Shown: positions 1 through 5,633 of the stretch, one piece after another
Layout: each line of letters begins with the position of its first letter
Numbering within the stretch: position 1 is the stretch's first letter
NCBI GenBank assembly: GCA_903827735.1
Contig: CAIKJM010000109.1
Coordinates: 1 to 7,450 of the forward strand
Direction of reading: 5' to 3'
Length of the DNA stretch: 7,450 nt
DNA from: an uncultured Rhodanobacter sp.
Lineage (GTDB): Bacteria > Pseudomonadota > Gammaproteobacteria > Xanthomonadales > Rhodanobacteraceae
Notes under the pieces: generated by a model
The model's input: the letters and a program-made list of their open reading frames with translations, nothing else
Databases searched by the model: none
What the model was told of the DNA's origin: nothing
Made by a program: the position numbers and the translations under genes

Positions 1-1544
1 CCCTCGGCGACGCGATCGGCCACCTGGTCGAGCAGTTCCGCGCTGCGCGGATGCAGCGCGCCGGTTTCCTTGTGCAGGAAAAGCGCCATCGGCACGCCCC
101 ACTGGCGCTGACGCGACAGCGTCCAGTCCGGGCGCTCGGCAATCATTTTCTGCAGACGCTGCTTGCCCCAGGCCGGGAAAAACTGGGTTTGCTCGATGCC
201 AGCCAGCGCGGTTTCTCGCAGGGTCTTGCCGCCGTCGTTCGGCACGATATCCATGCCGGCAAACCACTGCGAGGTGGCACGGTAGATGATCGGCGTCTTG
301 TGTCGCCAGCAGTGCATGTAGCTGTGCGTGTACTTGTGCTGATGCAGCAGCGAGCCGGCCTGCTCCAGCACTTCGACGATCTGCGGATTGGCCTTCCACA
401 AAAACTGCCCGCCGAACAGCGGCAGCGACGAGGCGTAAACACCGTTGCCCATCACCGGGCTGATGATGTCGTCATCCGCCATGCCGTGGGCCTTGCAGGA
501 AATGAAATCCTCCACGCCGTAAGCCGGCGCCGAATGCACCACACCGGTGCCGGCATCGAGCGTCACGTAATCGGCGAAGTACACCGGCGCGGTGCGCGAG
601 TAGCCCGGGTCCACCGCGTACAGCGGATGACGAAAACGCAGATCGGCCAGCGCCTGCCCCAGCACGGAGGCGACGATTTGGCCGTCCAAACCGTAGGTCT
701 TCAAACACTCTTCGACGCGTTCGGTGGCGAGGATCAACAGGCCGCGCGACGTATCGACCAGGCTGTAGCTGAATTCTGGATGCAGGTTCAGCGCCTGATT
801 GGACGGGATGGTCCAGGGCGTGGTGGTCCAGATCACGATCTGGCCGGTAGGCTTGGGCAGCGCGTCGAGACCGAACGCCTTGGCCACGGCAGACGGATCG
901 TCGAACGCGAAACCCACGTCGATCGCGATATCGGTCTTGTCCTCGTATTCCACCTCGGCCTCGGCCAGCGCGGAACCGCAGTCGAAGCACCAGTTGACCG
1001 GCTTCAGGCCGCGGTAGATGTAGCCCTTGCGCAACATCTCGGCGAGCGCGCGTATCTCCCCGGCCTCGTTGCCGTGATCCATCGTCAGGTAGGGGCGATC
1101 CCACTCACCGAGCACGCCGAGACGCTTGAAGTCGGCCTTCTGTTTGTCGATCTGCGCGGTCGCGTAGGCACGCGCCTTGGCCTGCACTTCGGCCGGTGGC
1201 AGGCCTTTGCCGAACTGCTTCTCGATCTGAATTTCGATCGGCATACCGTGGCAATCCCAACCCGGCACATACGGCGCATGAAAGCCGGCCAGCAGCTTGG
1301 ACTTCACCACAATGTCCTTGAGAATCTTGTTGATTGCATGACCGATATGGATCACGCCGTTGGCGTACGGCGGGCCATCGTGCAGCACGAACATTGGACG
1401 ACCGGCGGTGACCTTTTGAATCTGCGCATAGCGATCCACCTTCTCCCACTCGGCCAGCCAGCCGGGCTCGCGCTTAGGCAGATCGCCGCGCATCGGGAAA
1501 TCCGTCTGCGGCAGGTTGATGGTGCTTTTGTAGTCGTGGGTCAT
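1..1544 (-). CDS. ileS: Isoleucyl-tRNA synthetase, N-terminal part (runs off left edge)
   Basis: This is a cytoplasmic class I aminoacyl-tRNA synthetase that charges tRNA-Ile with isoleucine and hydrolyses mischarged Val-tRNA-Ile. The window holds 514 codons of a protein usually about 940 residues long. Visible motifs are the catalytic HIGH signature at residues 66-69 (within PPYANGVIHIGHA), PGWDCHGMPIE at 94-104, the editing-domain threonine stretch WTTTPWTIPSN at 239-249, and GTGVVHSAPAYGVEDF at 332-347, with D346 in the position of the editing aspartate. SRQRQWGVP at 477-485 marks the return to the Rossmann fold. The KMSKS loop, anticodon-binding domain and zinc site lie outside. ATG 1544 is chosen because an in-frame TAA at 1592-1590 leaves no upstream ATG, GTG or TTG in frame. 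The Shine-Dalgarno is weak (GAAG close to the start). The gene lies 113 bp downstream of vapC on the same strand; in relatives ribF is normally the direct neighbour. Confidence 0.97.
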   Translation of the reverse strand, partial: MTHDYKSTINLPQTDFPMRGDLPKREPGWLAEWEKVDRYAQIQKVTAGRPMFVLHDGPPYANGVIHIGHAINKILKDIVVKSKLLAGFHAPYVPGWDCHGMPIEIQIEKQFGKGLPPAEVQAKARAYATAQIDKQKADFKRLGVLGEWDRPYLTMDHGNEAGEIRALAEMLRKGYIYRGLKPVNWCFDCGSALAEAEVEYEDKTDIAIDVGFAFDDPSAVAKAFGLDALPKPTGQIVIWTTTPWTIPSNQALNLHPEFSYSLVDTSRGLLILATERVEECLKTYGLDGQIVASVLGQALADLRFRHPLYAVDPGYSRTAPVYFADYVTLDAGTGVVHSAPAYGVEDFISCKAHGMADDDIISPVMGNGVYASSLPLFGGQFLWKANPQIVEVLEQAGSLLHQHKYTHSYMHCWRHKTPIIYRATSQWFAGMDIVPNDGGKTLRETALAGIEQTQFFPAWGKQRLQKMIAERPDWTLSRQRQWGVPMALFLHKETGALHPRSAELLDQVADRVAE

Positions 1545-1657
1545 TGCTTCGCAGTCGTCAGGGTTGCGGTGGGTGCCGCTCGCGGTCAGTTATGTATGGT
1601 TGGTGTGCAACGTCGCCCCATCGGAGAAGACGCGTTCAACCGGCAAAGGGTAGCGGA
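1545..1657 (-). other. vapC-ileS intergenic spacer without a clear terminator or promoter
   Basis: Reading the minus strand, I find no GC-rich hairpin followed by a U-run after the vapC stop. There are only weak sigma70-like pieces, such as TTGCAC and CATAAC, at unusable spacing. The spacer may carry an ileS promoter of another type. Alternatively, ileS is transcribed from upstream, through vapBC or from ribF/murJ. This is a negative reading by eye. Confidence 0.4.
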
Positions 1658-2083
1658 TCAGTCAGCGTGATGTGCTGGCGCCAGGAACGGATTGCAAATC
1701 TGCAAGCGGCCATCCATCACTAGACCATGCTGCATGTCTTCTGAATACAGGCGGCTGCAGCCGGCTAGCAGGGCCGATGATGCAATCATTGCGTCGTAAA
1801 CCGACAGCCCGTAGCGCTCTGCCAATCGCCGGCCGGTGTCATGGGTCTGTGTCGTCAGGGACTCCACTGAACAGACGGCGCGCAGTCCGGCGAGCATCTC
1901 GTTGGTTTCATCCCACGTCATGCCTAATTTACGGCGCGTCACGCTGGTTACTTCATTCAGCACCTGCACGCTGATCAGTCCGCCGTCGGCGATAACCTCC
2001 TCGGCGCGGTCCGCTTTCACCACGTCGGCCGATAGCAGATAGAGCACGACGTTGCTGTCGATGAAAGCCTTGTCTTCACTCAT
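1658..2083 (-). CDS. vapC: VapC-type PIN-domain ribonuclease toxin
   Basis: This 141-residue protein has the PIN fold of type II toxins. These are Mg/Mn-dependent endoribonucleases; characterised VapCs cut tRNAs or rRNA, but the target here is unknown. The acidic residues expected at the active site are all present: D9 in FIDSNV, E44 in VLNEVTS, D97 in YGLSVYDAMIA, and E115/D116 in LYSEDMQHG. Length is typical (about 130-140), and the gene looks intact and catalytically competent. ATG 2083 is chosen because it places FIDSNV near the N-terminus, as in the family, and overlaps the vapB stop by 8 bp, the usual antitoxin-toxin arrangement. An in-frame ATG at 2092 would add three residues. No good Shine-Dalgarno precedes either start, which suggests translational coupling to vapB. 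The chromosomal setting between ribF and ileS is unusual. The vapC name is by family resemblance, not by a tested target. Confidence 0.92.
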   Translation of the reverse strand: MSEDKAFIDSNVVLYLLSADVVKADRAEEVIADGGLISVQVLNEVTSVTRRKLGMTWDETNEMLAGLRAVCSVESLTTQTHDTGRRLAERYGLSVYDAMIASSALLAGCSRLYSEDMQHGLVMDGRLQICNPFLAPAHHAD

Positions 2084-2303
2084 GGATCGCATCGCGATCG
2101 AACACGAAATCGGCCGGCAGCCGACCACGGAATTTGCGCAACCGCTGCAGCAGCTCGTGCTTGCCAGGCGTCTTTTTCACCTCAAAAGCGCGCGCGCCGG
2201 CCACATGGATTTCGACATCGTCGCCGTCCTTAAGCCTCAGCGCTTCGACCACCACCGCAGGCAGCCGGATGGCCAGACTGTTACCCCACTTGGACACTTG
2301 CAT
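2076..2303 (-). CDS. vapB: VapB-type antitoxin, AbrB/MazE fold
   Basis: This is a 75-residue antitoxin. The N-terminal half, about residues 1-45 (starting MQVSKWGNSLAIRLPAVVVE), is a swapped-hairpin AbrB/MazE/SpoVT DNA-binding domain; the KWGNSLAIRLP signature is characteristic. The C-terminal 30 residues, with LRKFRGRLPADFVFDRDAI, resemble the toxin-wrapping tail of VapB proteins, in which LPADF and FDRD recur. The expected roles are to neutralise VapC by covering its active site and to repress the operon by binding the operator. ATG 2303 has a good Shine-Dalgarno, GAGGG, at 2314-2310 with a 6-base spacer. The gene overlaps vapC by 8 bp. Its own promoter and a perfect inverted repeat lie just upstream. 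It could equally be labelled a MazE-like antitoxin, but the PIN partner favours VapB. Confidence 0.93.
   Translation of the reverse strand: MQVSKWGNSLAIRLPAVVVEALRLKDGDDVEIHVAGARAFEVKKTPGKHELLQRLRKFRGRLPADFVFDRDAIHE
2085..2099 (-). other. Small inverted repeat just before the vapC start codon
   Basis: Arms GATCGC (2085-2090) and GCGATC (2094-2099) pair perfectly around a 3-base loop. In the mRNA the stem ends one base before the vapC ATG at 2083, where a Shine-Dalgarno would lie. It is inside the vapB coding sequence, so ribosomes translating vapB would melt it. Whether it matters for vapC translation is an inference. Confidence 0.4.
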
Positions 2304-2309
2304 GGCAAA

Positions 2310-2314
2310 CCCTC
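2310..2314 (-). promoter_or_regulatory. Shine-Dalgarno of vapB
   Basis: GAGGG lies six bases before the vapB ATG at 2303. It is the only good ribosome-binding site in the toxin-antitoxin module; vapC has none. This fits stronger independent initiation on the antitoxin than on the toxin. Confidence 0.75.
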
Positions 2315-2319
2315 GTATG

Positions 2320-2343
2320 GATATACGTCAACTATTGTATATC
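2320..2343. promoter_or_regulatory. Probable VapB/VapBC operator (perfect 7-bp inverted repeat)
   Basis: GATATAC (2320-2326) and GTATATC (2337-2343) are exact reverse complements separated by 10 bp, about one and a half helical turns centre to centre. The repeat is AT-rich in an otherwise GC-rich region and covers the predicted -10 element and transcription start of vapBC. Type II antitoxins commonly bind such palindromes to repress their own operon. The assignment as operator is inferred from position and symmetry. Confidence 0.72.
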
Positions 2344-2362
2344 TTGCCAAAAAGTGCAGCAA
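2334..2362 (-). promoter_or_regulatory. Predicted sigma70 promoter of vapBC
   Basis: On the minus strand, TTGCTG (2362-2357) and TACAAT (2339-2334) are separated by exactly 17 bp. The -10 matches the consensus at five of six positions, the -35 at three. A start near 2327 would give a leader of about 25 bases including the GAGGG site. The operator repeat overlaps the -10, as expected for autorepression. Confidence 0.6.
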
Positions 2363-2379
2363 ACGCCTGGTATGGCGTC
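2362..2379 (-). terminator. Possible weak terminator after ribF
   Basis: On the minus strand, ACGCC-ATACCA-GGCGT forms a 5-bp stem, plus one outer G-U pair, beginning 10 bases after the ribF stop. Only a broken U-run follows (UUGCUGCAC then UUUUU). It could attenuate ribF readthrough before the vapBC promoter. The stem is short and the U-tract interrupted, so this is a weak call. Confidence 0.25.
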
Positions 2380-2389
2380 TCTTGGCATG

Positions 2390-3343
2390 TCATGCCTCGG
2401 CCAGTCGCGGATTCATGCCCAGCAGCTCGCGCGCCATGCGGGCGTCGTGATCCATCTGCGCTTTCAGAGGCTCGAGTCCGTCGAATTTCATCTCGTCGCG
2501 CAGCTTGCCGACAAACTCCACCGACATGCGCTGGCCATAGAGATCGCCGTCGAAGTCGAACAGATGCACTTCCAGCAACGGCTCGCTGACCTCGTTCACG
2601 GTCGGGCGCACGCCAAGGCTGGCGACGCCGGGCCAGCTGCATTCGCCCTCACCCAGACCCACGCGCACGGCGAAGATGCCGTGCACCGGACTCACGCGCT
2701 GCTGCAAATGGATATTCGCCGTGGGATAACCCAGCGTGCGGCCGAGCTGGTTGCCGTATTCCACCTTGCCGTCGATCACGAACGGCCGACCTAGCAGCGG
2801 CTCGGCGCCGGCAAACTCGCCCGCCGCCAGCAGCATGCGCACGCGGCTGGCCGACACGCGTGCACCGTCGAGCTGCACCGCCGGCATCATGCAGGCCGAG
2901 AATCCCAGCTGCTCGCCAAGACTCGCCAACAAGGCCACATCACCCTCACGCTTGTGGCCGAAGCGGAAATCGTTGCCGACCCACACCTCACGCGCCGCCA
3001 GACGATCCACGATAACCTGGCGCACGAAATCTTCCGCCGACATCGCCGCCAGTTCCGCGTTGAATCGCAGTAGCAGCGTGTCGGACATGCCCGCAGCCGC
3101 GAAACCGCGCAGTTTTTCCCGCACGCTCGACAACCGCGCCAGTGGCTCTGAGGAAAAATACGCGCGCGGCAGCGGCTCGAAGCTCACCACAATCGGCTTG
3201 CCACCCAGCGCCTTGGCTCGTTCACGCACCTGCAGCAGTAGCGCCTGATGGCCGCGATGAATGCCGTCGAAGGCACCTATCGCGATCACGCTGCCGTCTG
3301 GCGCCAGGCAAGGCCCCGCCACATTCCTGGAAAGTTTCATCAT
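2390..3343 (-). CDS. ribF: Bifunctional riboflavin kinase / FAD synthetase
   Basis: RibF converts riboflavin to FMN and then to FAD in the cytoplasm. The 317-residue length is normal. The N-terminal nucleotidyltransferase (FMN adenylyltransferase) domain, about residues 15-180, shows IGAFDGIHRGH at 22-32 (a variant of the usual GNFDGxHxGH), GNDFRFG at 123-129 and VSASRVR at 163-169. The C-terminal flavokinase domain, about 183-310, shows GRTLGYPTAN at 201-210 with the substrate/Mg-binding PTAN, GVRPTV at 244-249, and LEVHLFDFDGDLYG with E258 as the likely catalytic glutamate. Two adjacent ATGs are possible, 3343 and 3340; GGGG directly abuts the first and lies three bases before the second, so neither has ideal spacing. 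It lies 62 bp downstream of murJ on the same strand, the usual order. The next gene is vapB, not the expected ileS. Confidence 0.97.
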   Translation of the reverse strand: MMKLSRNVAGPCLAPDGSVIAIGAFDGIHRGHQALLLQVRERAKALGGKPIVVSFEPLPRAYFSSEPLARLSSVREKLRGFAAAGMSDTLLLRFNAELAAMSAEDFVRQVIVDRLAAREVWVGNDFRFGHKREGDVALLASLGEQLGFSACMMPAVQLDGARVSASRVRMLLAAGEFAGAEPLLGRPFVIDGKVEYGNQLGRTLGYPTANIHLQQRVSPVHGIFAVRVGLGEGECSWPGVASLGVRPTVNEVSEPLLEVHLFDFDGDLYGQRMSVEFVGKLRDEMKFDGLEPLKAQMDHDARMARELLGMNPRLAEA

Positions 3344-3349
3344 CCCCTG

Positions 3350-3355
3350 AGTATA
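3350..3355 (-). promoter_or_regulatory. Possible -10 element immediately before ribF
   Basis: TATACT on the minus strand (five of six consensus positions) ends six bases before the first ATG of ribF. If used, transcription would begin at or near the A of the start codon and give a leaderless or nearly leaderless transcript. The -35 region at 17-bp spacing is poor (TCGAGC). This could be chance. Confidence 0.3.
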
Positions 3356-3405
3356 ACGGCTGCAAGAGCGTGGCTCGACGAGTTCAGGCCATCCTCATCG
3401 CCAAC

Positions 3406-5013
3406 TCAGGCGCCCCGCAACTCGCGCATCCGGAAACCACCCAGGATCATCGCCATAATATAAGTCGCTCCGCCGATAGCCACCAAAACTGCCAGGTGCC
3501 AGACGCGCGTCAATACCGGCGCGTGGGTCCAGTCAGGCCATAACAGCCGACCGAGCATCAGAACCACCGCCATCGCCGCGCACGAAACGACCAGACGCAG
3601 CCAGTGCTTTAGCCAGCCCGGCTGGTGATGATAGACATTGGCTTTTTTCAACCAGCGCCACAGCAGGGCAAACTGAAAGTAGCTCGATACCACGCTCGCA
3701 ATGCAGATGGCGATATGCAGCCCGGGCACATGGGCAATGCCAGCAAGCCAGCTGACCTGACGGAGCGCTGGCGTCGCCCACTGCTGGTACAACAGCGCCA
3801 CGAACGCAGCGTTAAAGAGCATATTGGTCACCAACGTCAGGAGCGCCGCCTTCATCGGGGTGCGGGTGTCCTGGCGAGCATAAAAGGCAGGCAGCAAGAT
3901 CTTGACCAGCGCAAAGGCCGGCAGACCACAGCTGAGCGCACTGATCGAGAGCGTGGACATCCGGGCATCGAAGGCCGTGAACCGGCCATGCTCGAACAGC
4001 GTTGCCACGATGGGTTCGCTCAGGAAAAGCAGCGCCAGCATGGCCGGCACAGAAATCACCAGCGTGATGCGCAGCCCCCAATCGAGCAGCTTCGAAAAGC
4101 CGTCGACGTCCCTGGCAAAGTGATGCCGCGCCAGCGCGGGCAAAGTCACGGTACCCAGCGCCACGCCAAAGACGCCCAGCGGCAATTCCAAAAAGCGTGT
4201 CGACAGTGAAAACCAGCTCTGCGAACCGGTGATCAGCAGCGAAATGACGATCGTATCCAACAGCAGATTCACCTGCGACACGGACGAACTCAGCAGCGTC
4301 GGCACCATCAGCTGCGATATTCGACGCACTTGCGAATCACGCCAACCCCAGCGCGGCCAGGAAAGCAAACCTAGGCGGCGCATCGATGGAAGCAGAAAGG
4401 CCAGTTGCAGGATGCCTGCGATCAGCACTGCCCAGCCCATCGCCATGATCGGCGTTTGCAGGCGCGGCGCTAGCCACAACGCGCCAGCGATCATGCACAG
4501 GTTGAGAATGACCGGCGCCAGGGCGGGCAGCGCGAAACGGTTGAAGCTGTTCAAGACGCCGGCGACCAGCGCCGTCATCGAGACAAAAAAGAGGAAAGGA
4601 AACGTCAGCCGCAGCAGGTCGATCGTAAGATCGAATTTATGCGGCTCATCCAGCGCCCCCGGTTCGAACAACGTTGCCACTTGCGGGGCAAAAATCAGGC
4701 CCAGCGCCGTGATTACCAGCAGCACGCCGCCCAGGGTGCCGGATACGCGCGACACCAACCGCTTCAGATCCTCGGGCGAACCGCCCTGCTTCGCGGCAAT
4801 GAAGACCGGCACAAAAGCCGTCGAAAACGAGCCCTCGGCAAAAAGCCGGCGCATCAGGTTGGGGATACGAAATGCCACCCAAAAGGCATCTGTCGCGGCA
4901 TTGGCGCCAAAGACCGAGCTGATGGCCATGTCCCTTAGCAGACCGAACACGCGCGAAACCATCGTCATGCTGCTGAACGAGAGCAGCCCACGGAACATGC
5001 TGGGGGACTTCAT
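3406..5013 (-). CDS. murJ: Lipid II flippase MurJ (MVF family)
   Basis: MurJ is an inner-membrane MOP-superfamily transporter that flips lipid II to the periplasmic face for peptidoglycan synthesis. The 535 residues and the many hydrophobic segments fit the family's 14 transmembrane helices. The N-terminus aligns closely with E. coli MurJ: SSMTMVSRVFGLLRD (R21, R27), ATDAFWVAFRIPNLMRR (D42, R55/R56) and FAEGSFSTAFVP, which carry the charged residues lining the central cavity. R273 in STRFLELPLGVFGVALGT and FYARQDTRTPMK at 377-388 are also conserved. ATG 5013 is chosen because family homology begins just after it. The open frame extends 75 codons further upstream but that part lacks homology and crosses the divergent control region. 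The Shine-Dalgarno is poor (AAGG about 13 bases away). The gene is divergent from rpsT and heads the murJ-ribF block. Confidence 0.97.
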   Translation of the reverse strand: MKSPSMFRGLLSFSSMTMVSRVFGLLRDMAISSVFGANAATDAFWVAFRIPNLMRRLFAEGSFSTAFVPVFIAAKQGGSPEDLKRLVSRVSGTLGGVLLVITALGLIFAPQVATLFEPGALDEPHKFDLTIDLLRLTFPFLFFVSMTALVAGVLNSFNRFALPALAPVILNLCMIAGALWLAPRLQTPIMAMGWAVLIAGILQLAFLLPSMRRLGLLSWPRWGWRDSQVRRISQLMVPTLLSSSVSQVNLLLDTIVISLLITGSQSWFSLSTRFLELPLGVFGVALGTVTLPALARHHFARDVDGFSKLLDWGLRITLVISVPAMLALLFLSEPIVATLFEHGRFTAFDARMSTLSISALSCGLPAFALVKILLPAFYARQDTRTPMKAALLTLVTNMLFNAAFVALLYQQWATPALRQVSWLAGIAHVPGLHIAICIASVVSSYFQFALLWRWLKKANVYHHQPGWLKHWLRLVVSCAAMAVVLMLGRLLWPDWTHAPVLTRVWHLAVLVAIGGATYIMAMILGGFRMRELRGA

Positions 5014-5191
5014 GCGTCTGCTGTTACCTTCTGAATCGGCGGGTTGAGATGCCTGCGTTTGCCGGACATCAACGCATAGTTTGACAGCCGCCAGGGGCGG
5101 GACAACAGTCGGAATGTGGCAGAATGCGGACACGCCGCCCAATAGCCGCGGAAGCCGCCCGTTGTTTTTGCACGCGCCACCGCCTAAACGA

Positions 5192-5220
5192 TTGACGCAG
5201 CGGCAAATCGACCGCATAAT
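5192..5220 (+). promoter_or_regulatory. Strong sigma70 promoter of rpsT
   Basis: TTGACG (5192-5197) and CATAAT (5215-5220) are separated by exactly 17 bp, each matching consensus at five of six positions. A start near 5227 would give a leader of about 38 bases. This is the best promoter in the window, as expected for a ribosomal protein gene. Confidence 0.85.
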
Positions 5221-5253
5221 TGGCGTCTTTTTCCACACCTCTACACAGATTCC

Positions 5254-5257
5254 GGAG
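5254..5257 (+). promoter_or_regulatory. Shine-Dalgarno that fixes the UUG start of rpsT
   Basis: GGAG lies seven bases before the TTG at 5265, ideal spacing. No ATG or GTG in this frame lies nearby downstream, so the site supports TTG as the initiator. Confidence 0.85.
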
Positions 5258-5264
5258 TTCTACC

Positions 5265-5528
5265 TTGGCCAACATCACGTCCGCTAAGAAGCGCGCGCGC
5301 CAGTCCGAGCAGCGCCGTTTGCGCAATATCAGCGCACGTTCCATGGTCCGCACCGCCCTGAAAAAGGTCGTCAAGGCCATTGAGGCCAAGGACAAGGCAG
5401 GCGCGATCGCCGCGTTCACCGTCGCCCAGCCGGTGATGGATCGTTACGCCGCCCGCGGCCTGATCCACAAGAACAAGGCTGCTCGCCACAAGAGCCGCCT
5501 CAACGCGAAGATCCGCGAACTGGCGTAA
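5265..5528 (+). CDS. rpsT: Small ribosomal subunit protein S20 (bS20), UUG start
   Basis: This 87-residue primary-binding protein of the 30S subunit contacts 16S rRNA in the 5' domain and near helix 44. The full family pattern is present: an N-terminal ANITSAKKRARQSEQRR rich in Lys/Arg, a helical middle (RTALKKVVKAIEAKDK), and the C-terminal GLIHKNKAARHKSRLNAKI motif. Length equals that of E. coli S20. The start is TTG at 5265, supported by GGAG seven bases upstream and by ANIT following at once. E. coli rpsT also uses UUG, where it is linked to autogenous translational control; a similar role here is an inference. The gene stands alone on the plus strand with its own strong promoter and terminator. 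Confidence 0.98.
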   Translation: MANITSAKKRARQSEQRRLRNISARSMVRTALKKVVKAIEAKDKAGAIAAFTVAQPVMDRYAARGLIHKNKAARHKSRLNAKIRELA

Positions 5529-5555
5529 GCCAAACGCGCGACTTGTGTTGTTAAG

Positions 5556-5579
5556 AAGCCGGCGCAAGCCGGCTTTTTT
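5556..5579 (+). terminator. Intrinsic terminator of rpsT
   Basis: AAGCCGGC (5556-5563) and GCCGGCTT (5568-5575) form a perfect 8-bp GC-rich stem closed by a GCAA tetraloop of the stable GNRA class. Six T residues (5574-5579) follow. It lies 27 bases after the rpsT stop. Read from the other strand, the stem is followed only by TTCTT, so it would be at most a weak terminator for the converging feoB unit. Confidence 0.93.
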
Positions 5580-5633
5580 GTAACCAAAATTTGAATGCCT
5601 GCAGCGACCCGTTTAGCCGCATTGACGGCTGAC
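5580..5633 (-). other. Converging 3' ends of rpsT and the feoB unit
   Basis: This short spacer holds one small inverted repeat, AGCCG (5615-5619) and CGGCT (5626-5630) with a 6-base loop, four bases beyond the stop of the Cys-rich gene. No U-run follows on the minus strand, so it is not a standard terminator. No other signal is seen. Confidence 0.35.

Larger units (their letters stand above)
5014..5264. promoter_or_regulatory. Divergent murJ/rpsT control region
   Basis: This 251-bp region separates the divergent starts of murJ and rpsT. The rpsT promoter and leader occupy its right end. On the murJ side I see no convincing sigma70 pair; the best is TTGTCC with AACTAT at 18 bp, near 5080-5110, which is weak. 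A 6-bp inverted repeat, TGCGTT (5054-5059) and AACGCA (5071-5076) with an 11-base gap, would lie in the murJ leader. It has no assigned function. Confidence 0.5.

Noticed and set aside
1590..1657. A sigma70 promoter for ileS using TTGCAC or TTGAAC as -35
   Set aside because: No acceptable -10 lies at 16-18 bp from either hexamer. TACATA/CATAAC lies too close to TTGCAC and too far from TTGAAC.
51..1670. A 539-codon open frame on the plus strand, antisense to ileS
   Set aside because: It lies opposite a clearly recognisable IleRS. Its translation is rich in Arg, His, Gln and Val with no domain pattern, typical of a GC-rich antisense shadow. It has no ribosome-binding site or promoter that I can see.
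2084..2128. Longer VapC start at 2128
   Set aside because: It would add 15 residues with no PIN homology and deepen the overlap with vapB. The 2083 start gives the standard N-terminus and overlap.
2345..2387. Inverted pair TGCCAA / TTGGCA around the ribF-vapB gap
   Set aside because: The arms are only 6 bp with a 31-base gap, and they flank the better small stem and the promoter. There is no reason to treat it as a separate element.
4229..5047. A 272-codon plus-strand open frame antisense to the N-terminal half of murJ
   Set aside because: It is low-complexity Ser/Arg/Thr-rich sequence with no recognisable motif, opposite strongly conserved MurJ residues. It is a shadow frame.
5014..5238. 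N-terminal extension of murJ to the upstream ATG at 5238
   Set aside because: The extra 75 residues lack MurJ homology and would run through the rpsT promoter and leader. Family homology begins right after ATG 5013.
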